Assembly (NCBI GenBank): GCA_023430625.1 | Contig: JAEZAA010000213.1 | Location: forward strand, 1 to 25,067 | Direction of reading: 5' to 3' | Source of the DNA: Pseudomonadota bacterium | GTDB lineage: Bacteria > Pseudomonadota > Gammaproteobacteria > Pseudomonadales > Oleiphilaceae | Length of the DNA stretch: 25,067 bases | In this document: positions 8,271 through 16,009 of the stretch, piece after piece | How the letters are laid out: each line of letters opens with the position of its first letter | How positions within the stretch are numbered: the first letter of the stretch is position 1 | The notes under the pieces: generated by a model | What the model was told of the DNA's origin: nothing | The model's database searches: none | Seen by the model: only the letters and a program-made list of their open reading frames with translations | Position numbers and translations under genes: made by a program

Positions 8271-8758
8271 TTAGCCCAAACCTTCAGAAAGCAATCGACG
8301 CCCTTCAGATTCAAGATGTCTACTTGCGAGGTCTTGTCGCGCATTGTGTGGAGGAGTTCGATCCGAAATACTGCGCCGACTATGACTCTATAGCGATTCA
8401 GACCAAGCACCTCGTGAAGCGGGCGGCCGTTCTAGAGTTGGAGAACGAAGGGCTTTTTCTCAGAGTTTCCATTGATTTGGGTGCGAGGTGGATCGACACC
8501 CGCGACTCTGATGGAGACAAGGCCGTACGGGCTCTTATAGAGGCGGAATTCATTGCTGAATACAAAATGACGGAGACGCTAGAGCAAAGCTGTATTGATG
8601 AGTTTGCTTTAAAAAACTGCAGCTATCATGTGTGGCCATATTGGCGTGAGCTTCTTATGACTCAAAGCCAGCGCATGCATCTCCCAAGAACGGTTCTGCC
8701 AACGATGCAGTTGGCGCACAACCGACACAATGGTGCTGAGGAGCAGAGCAAAGGGTGA
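8267..8758 (+). CDS. SecB-like chaperone of a toxin-antitoxin-chaperone system
   Basis: A 163-residue protein that starts within the antitoxin stop (ATGA, 8267-8270), indicating translational coupling. The C-terminal half carries the SecB-like signature of chaperones found with toxin-antitoxin pairs: a long strand region, then YHVWPYWRELLMTQSQRMHLPRTVLP (about 124-149). In housekeeping SecB the equivalent ends the beta-sheet and begins the tetramerisation helices. In the M. tuberculosis example (Rv1957 with HigBA) the chaperone binds the antitoxin tail, protects it from proteolysis and lets it fold on the toxin. I infer the same role here from sequence and operon structure. This is not the cell's general SecB, which would sit elsewhere. 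Confidence 0.8.
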   Translation: MISPNLQKAIDALQIQDVYLRGLVAHCVEEFDPKYCADYDSIAIQTKHLVKRAAVLELENEGLFLRVSIDLGARWIDTRDSDGDKAVRALIEAEFIAEYKMTETLEQSCIDEFALKNCSYHVWPYWRELLMTQSQRMHLPRTVLPTMQLAHNRHNGAEEQSKG

Positions 8759-8898
8759 GCGGCACATAGGCAGACGGGATGCCTGCTCTCCATCTGGTTT
8801 TTCAAGAAGCCGTGACCTAGAGGGCGCGATATTTCCCATCAGAGGTGTGTAATTATGCTTCTGACTGGTCGACCTGTGTGTTTAGGGAAAATGGCAAA

Positions 8899-9600
8899 AT
8901 GTCCTGGGAAGGTTCGCTAGACAAGCTAAGTGCTCAACTTGAGAAGGCAAAGGAGTTTCGGTATTTCGCCTTGTTGGCTTCATTTGTTTTCTTTCTCGAC
9001 TTCTGTCTCATAGTTTTTCGAGACCAGCCTCTTATCGGGCTTACATACTCGTCCGCTGCAAGCGATATTCCCTTCGGACATGTATTGCTGTTTTTTTGCA
9101 TGCTCGCTTTCTTTATGTCCTTTGTCGTACCGCTGGTCAGGATGATGATCACTTTTCTGGGCTTTTTTATTCCTTATAAAGCCTACGAGTTCTTTAGCTA
9201 TGAAGATCGGCATGCGCGAAAGCTCGAGGATTTTTTCTATCTGGAGGATCTAATGCGCTATGCGGTGAGAAGGGACAGCGCGATCGCATATGATTACTAC
9301 CAATCTCTGGTGGCAGAACAGAAAAAGGACAACCTGCTAAATTACTTTTGCCTGGCACTTCTTTTAGCCGCTGGTGCTGACGTATATGCCTATTCTCAGG
9401 ATGGTCGCGCTTTGGTTGGCTTTTTAGTCATTTTCTTTTCTGACAGCGAAGTTGCCTTTTGGAAGCTTCTTATATCTGGCGCTCTATGGGCGCTGATCGG
9501 ATTCTGCCTTTACTTCGGTGTGATTAGGGGGTGCGGCCTTACGTTAGATTTGGATAATCGATATTTTTTCCCAAGCCACCCTTTTCGGGACAAGAGCTAG
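8899..9600 (+). CDS. Multi-pass membrane protein of unknown function
   Basis: I do not recognise this 233-residue protein. It begins with an amphipathic helix (SLDKLSAQLEKAKEFR), then hydrophobic segments at about 20-40, 60-92 (long enough for two helices with a short turn), 150-170 and 198-220. The loop of about 95-150 is charged and aromatic (YEDRHARKLEDFFYLEDLMRYAV) and probably cytoplasmic. The open frame extends upstream to GTG 8845, but ATG 8899 is the better start, since the extra 18 residues (CNYASDWSTCVFRENGK) look untranslated; the ribosome site is weak. Base composition is more AT-rich than the core. It sits alone between the TAC operon and the tRNA-Leu junction. Confidence 0.65.
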   Translation: MSWEGSLDKLSAQLEKAKEFRYFALLASFVFFLDFCLIVFRDQPLIGLTYSSAASDIPFGHVLLFFCMLAFFMSFVVPLVRMMITFLGFFIPYKAYEFFSYEDRHARKLEDFFYLEDLMRYAVRRDSAIAYDYYQSLVAEQKKDNLLNYFCLALLLAAGADVYAYSQDGRALVGFLVIFFSDSEVAFWKLLISGALWALIGFCLYFGVIRGCGLTLDLDNRYFFPSHPFRDKS

Positions 9601-9718
9601 TTGCGCGGCAGGTAATTGGGCTGAATTCGTAGGGGAGGGGCGAAGAGCTTGGACAGGATAGGTGGTGCTGCTCTTTTAGAAAAATCCGGTAAGTCATGAT
9701 CGCATTTTTTAATCAAAC

Positions 9719-9779
9719 GCGGCACAACTCACGGTACACTTTTCTGAAATTTTTAGCTGCGGTACACCTTACGGAGCAC
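9719..9779. repeat. Pair of imperfect 21-bp direct repeats beside tRNA-Leu
   Basis: 9719-9739 and 9759-9779 match at 16 of 21 positions and share the exact 8-mer CGGTACAC in shifted register. On the minus strand they begin GTGTACCGTGAG and GTGCTCCGTAAG. Their position, about 70-130 bases from the tRNA 3' end, is where integrase arm-type sites often lie. That role is inferred only. Confidence 0.5.
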
Positions 9780-9792
9780 CAGGAAGGGATTT

Positions 9793-9838
9793 AAATGTAT
9801 TCAGAAGGTCCTTCTAAATCAGAAGCTTGAATACATTT
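9793..9838. repeat. Inverted repeat with nested palindrome next to tRNA-Leu 3' end
   Basis: AAATGTATTCA (9793-9803) is perfectly repeated in inverse at 9828-9838. The 24-base spacer holds a second palindrome, AGAAGGTCCTTCT (9803-9815), which overlaps the left arm by one base. Read from the minus strand it lies just after the tRNA, so it could end tRNA transcription. It could also be part of an attachment or excision region. Confidence 0.65.
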
Positions 9839-9850
9839 GAAGATATTTAA

Positions 9851-9937
9851 TGGTGCCGAGGAGAGGACTTGAACCTCCACGGGGTTGCCCCCACTAGCAC
9901 CTGAAGCTAGCGTGTCTACCAATTTCACCACCTCGGC
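9851..9937 (-). tRNA. tRNA-Leu (anticodon CAG)
   Basis: The minus strand reads GCCGAGGTGGTGAAATTGG at the 5' end and closes with CCTCGGC, A, CCA. The 7-bp acceptor stem is perfect. The anticodon stem CTAGC/GCTAG encloses loop TTCAGGT, giving anticodon CAG, which reads CUG. The long variable arm (GGGGGCAACCCC) is the class II feature of leucine tRNAs, and the T arm carries GGTTCAAGTCC. CCA is encoded. The 3' end faces the accessory region, making this the likely island attachment site. It is transcribed away from rnr. Confidence 0.97.
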
Positions 9938-10018
9938 ACTGAGTCGTCAGCTTGCTTCGGCCCTCTGTGAATCCATCTCGGAGGAGGATTCGAGCCGTCG
10001 CTGTCGTCAGTGGCGCGT

Positions 10019-10047
10019 ACTTTACCGACGAGTTTTTTCTTTGTCAA
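10019..10047 (-). promoter_or_regulatory. Promoter for tRNA-Leu
   Basis: On the minus strand, consensus -35 TTGACA (10047-10042) is followed after 17 bases by -10 TAAAGT (10024-10019) and a GC-rich discriminator (ACGCGCC). A consensus -35 with a GC-rich discriminator is typical of stringently controlled stable-RNA promoters. The predicted leader is about 75 bases. Confidence 0.75.
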
Positions 10048-10096
10048 ACACTTTCTTTAAAGTTTCTGAAAGACCCTGTTTTCCCTGCTTCGCCCG

Positions 10097-10125
10097 TTCA
10101 GTGCCTGAACAGAAGCGTCTATAAT
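10097..10125 (+). promoter_or_regulatory. Candidate promoter for rnr
   Basis: A perfect -10 TATAAT (10120-10125) lies 17 bases after TTCAGT (10097-10102), which matches the -35 consensus at 3 of 6 positions. It points toward rnr, leaving an mRNA leader of about 125 bases. It is divergent from the tRNA-Leu promoter. Confidence 0.55.
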
Positions 10126-10257
10126 CTTTGCAAATTTTGTGCAACAGCTTCAGCTTACCTGGTTAAGCTGGGTTTGCGCGGCCTTGGCACACGAGTGCTA
10201 CAGCCGAACACGCTAAGCCGTGAACTGAAGTCGGGCGCACGTCATATGGAAAACTGA

Positions 10258-12732
10258 ATGACCGAAAAAAGTAAGAAAAGCCTGCAAGATCCAAATTTTG
10301 CCCGCGAAGCCGAGAAGTACGACAACCCCATCGCGAGCCGCGAATTCATCCTCGAACACCTGCAGCAGCGGCAGGGGCCAGCGACCCACCCGGAGCTGGC
10401 TGAAGAGTTCAATCTGACCGACGACGATTCCATTGAGGCCTTGCGCCGCCGGCTGATCGCCATGACCCGTGACGGTCAGCTGATCTGCAACCGGCGGGGC
10501 GCCTATGGCGTGATCAGCAAGATGGATCTGATTCGGGGGCGGGTGCAGGGGCATCGCGATGGCTATGGCTTTCTGATCACGGACGAAGGTAAGTCCGACA
10601 TCTACCTTCATGCCCGCCAGATGCGGACGGTGTTCGATGGCGATGTGGTTCTGGTGCGGGTGGATGGCGTCGATGAGCGGGGCCGCCAGGAAGGCGTGAT
10701 CGTTGAGGTATTAGAACGCAATACCCAAAGCCTGGTCGGCCGCTTCTGGGAAGAAGAAGGAATCGCCTTCGTCACGCCGGACAGCCGCCGGATGACTCAG
10801 GATGTTCTGATCGCGCCAGGCGAGACCGCCGGCGCCCAGCATGGCCAGTATGTTGCGGTTGAGATCGTGCAGTATCCGACGATGCGCACCAAGGCCATTG
10901 GCAAGGTGAAGGAAGTGCTGGGCGACCACATGGCGCCGGGCATGGAAATCGAAGTGGCGATTCGCTCCCACAATATTCCGTTCGTTTGGCCGCCGGAAGT
11001 GGAGCAGGCGGTGAAGGCCTTCAGTAATACGGTGGCGGAAGCGGACAAGCAGGCGCGGGTCGACCTGCGAGATCTGCCGCTGGTGACCATCGACGGCGAA
11101 GATGCCCGCGATTTCGATGATGCCGTGTACTGCGAGCCGAGAAAGAGTGGTGGTTGGCGTCTGTTCGTGGCGATTGCCGACGTGTCGCATTATGTGCGTC
11201 CCGGGCAGCCGCTCGATGTGGAGGCGTCCCAGCGCGGGACCTCGGTTTATTTCCCCGACCACGTGATTCCCATGCTGCCGGAGATTCTCTCCAATGGCCT
11301 CTGTTCGCTGAATCCGGCGGTTGACCGTTTGTGCATGGTCTCCGAGATGACCATCAGCCGTCATGGGCGGATCAGTGGGTTCAAGTTCTATGAGGCGGTG
11401 ATGCACTCGAAGGCGCGGCTGACCTACAACAAGGTCGCGACCATGCTGCAGGATGCAGGCTCCGACGAAGGGCAGGCCTTGCGCGCGGAGTATCGTGAGG
11501 TGGTACCGCACCTGGAGAATCTGCATGAGCTCTATGAGGCCCTGCGCCAGGCGCGGGAAACCCGTGGCGCCATCGATTTCGAAACCACGGAAACCCGGAT
11601 CCTGTTTGGTGAAAACCGCAAGATCGAGGAAATCGTGCCGGTGGTGCGTAACGACGCCCACCGTCTGATCGAGGAGTGCATGCTGGCCGCCAACGTGTCG
11701 GCGGCGAAACTCCTGAGCAAGTATGGCGTCACGGCGTTGTACCGGGTACACGAGGGGCCGACGGCGGAGAAGCTGGAAAACCTGCGGGCGTTTCTGGGAG
11801 AGCTGGGCCTGAATCTTGGTGGTGGACTCAAGCCGTCGCCCCAGGAATACCAAAAGCTGCTGGAGTCGATCAAGGATCGCCCCGACGCCAACCTGATCCA
11901 GACGGTCATGCTGCGCTCCCTGAGCCAGGCAGTCTACACGCCCAATAATGAGGGCCACTTTGGTCTGGCCTATCAGGCCTATGCCCACTTTACCTCGCCG
12001 ATTCGCCGCTATCCGGATCTGCTGGTGCATCGCGCCATCAAGAGCCTGATTCGCAGCGAGGCAGAGAATCCTCATGTGGTGCGGGTCAAGGGCGCGCCAT
12101 CCATTCCCAAGGGCGAGCGCTATCAATACGACATGGCGCAGATGCTGGCCATGGGCGAGCACTGCTCCATGACCGAGCGGCGGGCCGATGATGCGACCCG
12201 TGACGTGGCCAGCTGGCTCAAGTGTGAGTACCTGCAGCAGCACCTGGGCGAGGAGTTCGATGGCGTCATTGCCTCGGTGGCACCGTTCGGCATTTTTGTG
12301 GAACTGAAGGATCTGTTTGTCGAAGGTCTGGTGCATGTGTCGTCCCTGACCAGCGACTATTACCACTTCGAACCCTCCAAGCATCGCCTGGTGGGTGAGC
12401 GGACCTCCACCAGCTACCGTCTGGGCGACGAGGTGCGGGTGCGGGTGGTTCGTATCGACCTGGATGACCGCAAAATTGATTTCGAATTGATCGGGCAGCC
12501 AGTGCGTCGCAGCAGTGATGGTTCGGTCCGGAAAGGGCGCGGCCCCGGCAGTAAAGGGCGTGATGGTGAAGCGGGCAAGGGCAAGTCTTCCCGTGGCTCT
12601 GCCAAGCAGAAGTTGCGCGAGGCGGTGCTTGAGTCGTCGAAAGGCGCCAAGGGCAAGGTCGCGAGCAAGGATTCGTCCGAGAAAAAGAAGGCTGGCGGCG
12701 GCAAGTCACGGCGCAGCCGGTCGAAGCGTTAG
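10258..12732 (+). CDS. rnr: Ribonuclease R
   Basis: An 824-residue 3'-to-5' exoribonuclease that degrades structured RNA and takes part in RNA quality control and trans-translation. Order of domains: N-terminal winged-helix region (about 25-90), two cold-shock OB folds (about 90-260), the RNB catalytic domain with TIDGEDARDFDDA (Asp279, 285, 287 and 288, spaced as the metal-binding aspartates of E. coli RNase R), and an S1 domain (about 660-745, GVIASVAPFGIFVELKDL). A long Lys/Arg/Ser-rich tail from about 750 to the end is typical of RNase R and helps unwind RNA. Length agrees with the family. rlmB follows 56 bases later on the same strand, probably in the same transcript. Confidence 0.97.
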   Translation: MTEKSKKSLQDPNFAREAEKYDNPIASREFILEHLQQRQGPATHPELAEEFNLTDDDSIEALRRRLIAMTRDGQLICNRRGAYGVISKMDLIRGRVQGHRDGYGFLITDEGKSDIYLHARQMRTVFDGDVVLVRVDGVDERGRQEGVIVEVLERNTQSLVGRFWEEEGIAFVTPDSRRMTQDVLIAPGETAGAQHGQYVAVEIVQYPTMRTKAIGKVKEVLGDHMAPGMEIEVAIRSHNIPFVWPPEVEQAVKAFSNTVAEADKQARVDLRDLPLVTIDGEDARDFDDAVYCEPRKSGGWRLFVAIADVSHYVRPGQPLDVEASQRGTSVYFPDHVIPMLPEILSNGLCSLNPAVDRLCMVSEMTISRHGRISGFKFYEAVMHSKARLTYNKVATMLQDAGSDEGQALRAEYREVVPHLENLHELYEALRQARETRGAIDFETTETRILFGENRKIEEIVPVVRNDAHRLIEECMLAANVSAAKLLSKYGVTALYRVHEGPTAEKLENLRAFLGELGLNLGGGLKPSPQEYQKLLESIKDRPDANLIQTVMLRSLSQAVYTPNNEGHFGLAYQAYAHFTSPIRRYPDLLVHRAIKSLIRSEAENPHVVRVKGAPSIPKGERYQYDMAQMLAMGEHCSMTERRADDATRDVASWLKCEYLQQHLGEEFDGVIASVAPFGIFVELKDLFVEGLVHVSSLTSDYYHFEPSKHRLVGERTSTSYRLGDEVRVRVVRIDLDDRKIDFELIGQPVRRSSDGSVRKGRGPGSKGRDGEAGKGKSSRGSAKQKLREAVLESSKGAKGKVASKDSSEKKKAGGGKSRRSRSKR

Positions 12733-12788
12733 ACGCCAGCGACAGAACATCCCGTCGTCCTGAACCTGATTGAGCTGAAGAGATTCTG

Positions 12789-13538
12789 ATGCAGGAATTT
12801 GAATACGTATTTGGCATGCATGCCGTTTCTACGTTGTTGAAGCGCCGCCCCAAGGAGATTGCGCGCTTACTGGTGGTGCGCGGACGGCGCGACCCGCGCA
12901 TGCAGGACGTGTTGCGGCTTGCCCAGGAAAAGCACGTGCACTGGGACGAGGTGGCCAAGGATGAGCTGGATCGCCTGGTAGAAGGCGTGCATCAGGGTAT
13001 CGTTGCCTGCTGTGAAATGACGCCGGAAAAAGGCGAAGAAGATCTGGTCGATCTGCTGGATGCGATCGATGGCCCGCCCTTTATCCTGGTACTGGACGGC
13101 GTGACTGATCCGCACAACCTGGGCGCCTGTCTGCGGACTGCCGATGCCGCCGGCGTGCATCTGGTCATCGTGCCGAAAGATAAATCCGCACCCCTCAACG
13201 CCACGGCGCGCAAGGTTGCATCGGGCGCCGCCGAAGCAGTGCCGGTGGTGCGGGTCACCAACCTGGCGCGCACCCTGCGCGAGCTGCAGGATCGCAATAT
13301 CTGGCTGGTCGGCACCAGTGGCGACGCGCCCGCGACGCTCTACGAAACGGATCTCACGGGGCCCATCGCCTTGGTGATGGGGGCCGAAGAGAAAGGCATG
13401 CGGCGCTTGACCCGTGAGCACTGCGATTACCTGGCCCATTTACCGATGCATGGCGAGGTCAGCAGCCTGAACGTGTCGGTCGCCACGGGCGTCTGTTTGT
13501 TCGAGGCGGTGCGACAGCGTTTGGCCGCCCGTCGCTAA
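12789..13538 (+). CDS. rlmB: 23S rRNA (guanosine-2251) 2'-O-methyltransferase
   Basis: A 249-residue SpoU/TrmH-family methyltransferase. The N-terminal substrate-binding domain (about 1-75, FGMHAVSTLLKRRPKEI) precedes the trefoil-knot AdoMet domain with the three family motifs: LDGVTDPHNLGACLRTADAAG (motif 1), VMGAEEKGMRRL (motif 2) and MHGEVSSLNVSVATGVCLFE (motif 3). RlmB methylates G2251 in the P loop of 23S rRNA. It lies directly downstream of rnr, an order conserved in many gammaproteobacteria. Confidence 0.95.
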   Translation: MQEFEYVFGMHAVSTLLKRRPKEIARLLVVRGRRDPRMQDVLRLAQEKHVHWDEVAKDELDRLVEGVHQGIVACCEMTPEKGEEDLVDLLDAIDGPPFILVLDGVTDPHNLGACLRTADAAGVHLVIVPKDKSAPLNATARKVASGAAEAVPVVRVTNLARTLRELQDRNIWLVGTSGDAPATLYETDLTGPIALVMGAEEKGMRRLTREHCDYLAHLPMHGEVSSLNVSVATGVCLFEAVRQRLAARR

Positions 13539-13584
13539 TCGTTTTCCCCACTCCGTGCCGATCCCCAATCGCCAACGATTTGCC

Positions 13585-13613
13585 TTGCGTGGTGAAAAAA
13601 AGGTCACTAAAAT
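13585..13613 (+). promoter_or_regulatory. Promoter for the rpsF-rpsR-rplI operon
   Basis: TTGCGT (13585-13590) and TAAAAT (13608-13613) are separated by 17 bases and lie 79 bases before rpsF. The leader holds a hairpin TCCGAA-AA-TTCGGA (13621-13634) and a strong AAGGAG site at 13681-13686. rpsF leaders in several bacteria bind the S6:S18 complex for feedback control. I could not confirm that motif here. Confidence 0.65.
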
Positions 13614-13691
13614 GCGCGGTTCCGAAAATTCGGATGACTCCTTGCTTTCCCCGATGGGCGGGGGAGGCTGTCTAAACCGTAAGGAGAGACA

Positions 13692-14135
13692 ATGCGTCAC
13701 TACGAAATCGTCATCATGATCCATCCGGATCAAAGCGAACAGGTTGCCGGCATGGTGGAGCGTTACACCAGTCAGGTTACCGCCAGCGGTGGTGCTGTTC
13801 ACCGCCTGGAAGACTGGGGCCGCCGTCACCTGGCTTACCCGATCAACAAGGTTCACAAGGCACACTACGTGCTGATGAACATTGAGTGCTCCGGCGAAGT
13901 TCTCGACGAGCTGACTCACAACTTCCGTTTCAACGACGCCATCATCCGCGACCTGGTTATCCGTCGCGATGAAGCCGTTACCGAAGCCTCTCCGATGACG
14001 CGCGCTTCCGAAGGCCGTGAAGGCCGTGGCGATCGCGAAGGTCGTGGCGATCGCGAAGAGCGTGGTGGCCGTGAAGGACGCCGCTCCTACAATGAAGACG
14101 AAGGCAGCGACGACTCCGACAGCGACGTGGAGTAA
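13692..14135 (+). CDS. rpsF: 30S ribosomal protein bS6
   Basis: A 147-residue bS6 with the ferredoxin-like core in residues 1-95 ([42 protein letters not shown]), which binds the central domain of 16S rRNA together with bS18. A low-complexity tail follows: Gly-Arg-Asp-Glu repeats ([19 protein letters not shown]) and a final acidic stretch ending in DSDSDVE. The tail is partly built on an 18-base tandem duplication (14022-14039 and 14040-14057, one mismatch). A C-terminal glutamate is the site where RimK adds glutamates in E. coli, so the same could occur. AAGGAG 5 bases before ATG marks the start. Confidence 0.97.
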   Translation: MRHYEIVIMIHPDQSEQVAGMVERYTSQVTASGGAVHRLEDWGRRHLAYPINKVHKAHYVLMNIECSGEVLDELTHNFRFNDAIIRDLVIRRDEAVTEASPMTRASEGREGRGDREGRGDREERGGREGRRSYNEDEGSDDSDSDVE

Positions 14136-14201
14136 TCCCGGCGCGACCCAGGGTCGACTGAGCGACATCGTCAGATTGAAAGATTGAGAGAGGATTAAGT
14201 T

Positions 14202-14432
14202 ATGGCACGTTTTTTTCGCCGTCGTAAGTTCTGCCGCTTCAGCGCAGAAGGCGTTAAAGAAATCGATTACAAAGACATCGAGACTCTGAAAGGCTACATC
14301 ACGGAGACCGGTAAAATCGTTCCCAGCCGTATCACCGGAACGAAGGCGCGTTATCAGCGTCAGTTGGCTACCGCTATCAAGCGCGCCCGTTACCTGTCGT
14401 TGCTGCCGTACTCAGACAGCCACGATATTTAA
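14202..14432 (+). CDS. rpsR: 30S ribosomal protein bS18
   Basis: A 76-residue, highly basic protein ([13 protein letters not shown], then [43 protein letters not shown]) of full length. It pairs with bS6 on the platform of the small subunit. It follows rpsF by 66 bases in the usual operon order, with AGAGGA upstream of ATG. Cys11 is retained, unlike in lineages with zinc-free S18 variants. Confidence 0.98.
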   Translation: MARFFRRRKFCRFSAEGVKEIDYKDIETLKGYITETGKIVPSRITGTKARYQRQLATAIKRARYLSLLPYSDSHDI

Positions 14433-14447
14433 CTGCTTTAACCTTTT

Positions 14448-15302
14448 ATGCGTGCGTTAGCCGAGTACCTTTTGCGGGGGCGTGCGCAGGCCACATGGGT
14501 GGCCGTGTTCGCCGCTGCTGTGCCGTTGTTGTTCTGGCTCAGTGCGGCAGCCGTCGGTCTGGTGACCTTGCGTCGCGGACCTCAGGCAGGCTTGGTGCTG
14601 CTGTTATGGGCAGCACTGCCGGCCATGGGATGGTGGATGCTGCAACAGGATCCGCAGGTGCTGGTTGTGCTGGTCACGACCTGGGGCCTGGCGGTGATTC
14701 TGGAGCGAACCGTTTCATGGCAGCGTACGTTGTTCGGCGGTGTGGCCCTGGCCACACTGATCAGCCTGACACTGCCGGCCTTGTTGCCGGGGCTGCAGCA
14801 GGAACTGGTTCGGGCGCTTGGGGACGTGTATCGCGACCTCTCGCCGGAATTGGTCGAACAACTGGGGAGCAGGTTTGACAGTGCACTGAGTGCGTTGGTC
14901 GCCGGAGCCTTTGCAGCATCGCATTTGTTACTGGCCCTCGTCTGCTTGATGCTGGCGCGGTCCTGGCAGGCGCAGCTGTTCAATCCGGGAGGCTTTCGCC
15001 GGGAGTTCCATGAACTTCGCATGCCGCCGCTGTACGCGGGTCTGGCGTTGCTGGTGACATTGGTCGGGCCATCCTTGGATTACGCGGCAATCAGTGTGGT
15101 GCCGGCATTTCTGGTGCCTCTGGTGATTGCGGGTTTTGCCTTGGTACACGGCATCGTGGGGAAGCGGAATCTGGGCGTTCATTGGTTGATCGCCTTTTAC
15201 GCAGTAGCGATTTTTATGGGTCCCAGCACCCTGTTCCTGCTGATGATTGTGGCGGTGGTTGATAGCTTCATCAATTTCCGCGGCAGGATTGGTACCGAAT
15301 AG
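14448..15302 (+). CDS. DUF2232-family integral membrane protein
   Basis: A 284-residue hydrophobic protein with about seven or eight predicted membrane helices, including VFAAAVPLLFWLSAAAVGLV near the N-terminus, an Ala/Leu-rich central pair and a final VAIFMGPSTLFLLMIVAVVDSFINF. The position between rpsR and rplI is the same as that of a conserved hypothetical gene in Pseudomonas and relatives (YybS/DUF2232 group). Function is unknown, though transport or cell-envelope roles have been suggested for relatives. It starts 15 bases after the rpsR stop, so it is in the ribosomal-protein operon. Confidence 0.75.
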   Translation: MRALAEYLLRGRAQATWVAVFAAAVPLLFWLSAAAVGLVTLRRGPQAGLVLLLWAALPAMGWWMLQQDPQVLVVLVTTWGLAVILERTVSWQRTLFGGVALATLISLTLPALLPGLQQELVRALGDVYRDLSPELVEQLGSRFDSALSALVAGAFAASHLLLALVCLMLARSWQAQLFNPGGFRREFHELRMPPLYAGLALLVTLVGPSLDYAAISVVPAFLVPLVIAGFALVHGIVGKRNLGVHWLIAFYAVAIFMGPSTLFLLMIVAVVDSFINFRGRIGTE

Positions 15303-15349
15303 TGCTGGCGATGGGCTGGATTTAGACAGGTTTTGATGAGGTAAACGAG

Positions 15350-15796
15350 ATGGAAGTTATTCTGCTCGAAAAGGTACGCCGACTGGGCAACCTGGGTGAC
15401 AAAGTAAAAGTAGCGGCCGGTTTTGGTCGTAATTTCCTGATTCCTTACGGCAAGGCCGTTCCTGCAACCAAGGCTAACCTGGAGCAGTTCGAACAGCGTC
15501 GCGCGGAACTGGAGAAGGCGCAGGCCGAGACCCTGGCACAAGCACAAGCACGCGCCGAGCGTCTGGAAGGCAAGGAATTCCGTCTGGCTTCCAAGGCTGG
15601 TGACGAAGGCAAACTGTTCGGTTCTATCGGAACCCGTGACGTTGCCGACGTGATCACTGCGAGCGGTGAGGCGGTGACCAAGGCTGAAGTGAAGATGCCG
15701 GAAGGTCCGATTCGCAACATCGGCCAGTACGAAATCACTCTGCAGCTGCACAGCGATGTCAACGCCACGATCAATCTGGTCGTTGTTGGCGAATAA
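15350..15796 (+). CDS. rplI: 50S ribosomal protein bL9
   Basis: A 148-residue bL9 of normal length. The N-terminal RNA-binding domain contains the signature [18 protein letters not shown] (about 22-39). A long connecting helix (about 40-75, [20 protein letters not shown]) joins the C-terminal RNA-binding domain. bL9 binds 23S rRNA near the L1 stalk and affects frame maintenance. GAGGT lies upstream of ATG. A hairpin terminator follows 23 bases after the stop, making this the last gene of the operon. Confidence 0.98.
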   Translation: MEVILLEKVRRLGNLGDKVKVAAGFGRNFLIPYGKAVPATKANLEQFEQRRAELEKAQAETLAQAQARAERLEGKEFRLASKAGDEGKLFGSIGTRDVADVITASGEAVTKAEVKMPEGPIRNIGQYEITLQLHSDVNATINLVVVGE

Positions 15797-15819
15797 GCTG
15801 CCGTTTGTCTGCAAGTAAG

Positions 15820-15843
15820 AAAGCCGGCAAATAAGCCGGCTTT
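15820..15843 (+). terminator. Rho-independent terminator after rplI
   Basis: Perfect 9-bp stem AAAGCCGGC (15820-15828) with GCCGGCTTT (15835-15843) and a 6-base loop. The T run is short (three T in the stem, then GCTTG), so efficiency may be moderate. Confidence 0.75.
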
Positions 15844-16009
15844 GCTTGTACGTCCGCACGTGACGTACTAGTCTTCTTTGGCCTGGGAGTGCTAACGTAT
15901 TCCCGGGCCAAATTTTTTCTTAGAATTGACTCCGCGGTATAACGGGTTTACCCGTAGATGATTTGATTCGAATTCCCACCTCCTCAGTACATACCCACGG
16001 CACCAGATT

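Larger units (their letters stand above)
1..9850. mobile_element. Putative genomic island (right part) bordering tRNA-Leu
   Basis: The segment carries typical accessory cargo: a serine resolvase, a restriction-modification pair, remnants of another, a toxin-antitoxin-chaperone operon and an orphan membrane protein. It stops at the 3' CCA end of the tRNA-Leu gene (9851), beyond which conserved housekeeping genes begin. Integration at the 3' end of tRNA genes is the usual habit of islands that use tyrosine integrases. No such integrase and no left junction are visible, so the extent and a single origin are inferred. The region may be a mosaic of several insertions. Confidence 0.55.

Noticed and set aside
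10711..12384. 557-residue open frame on the minus strand inside rnr
   Set aside because: It mirrors a GC-rich conserved gene in which every RNase R motif is intact on the plus strand; the reverse product has no recognisable domains and no ribosome site.
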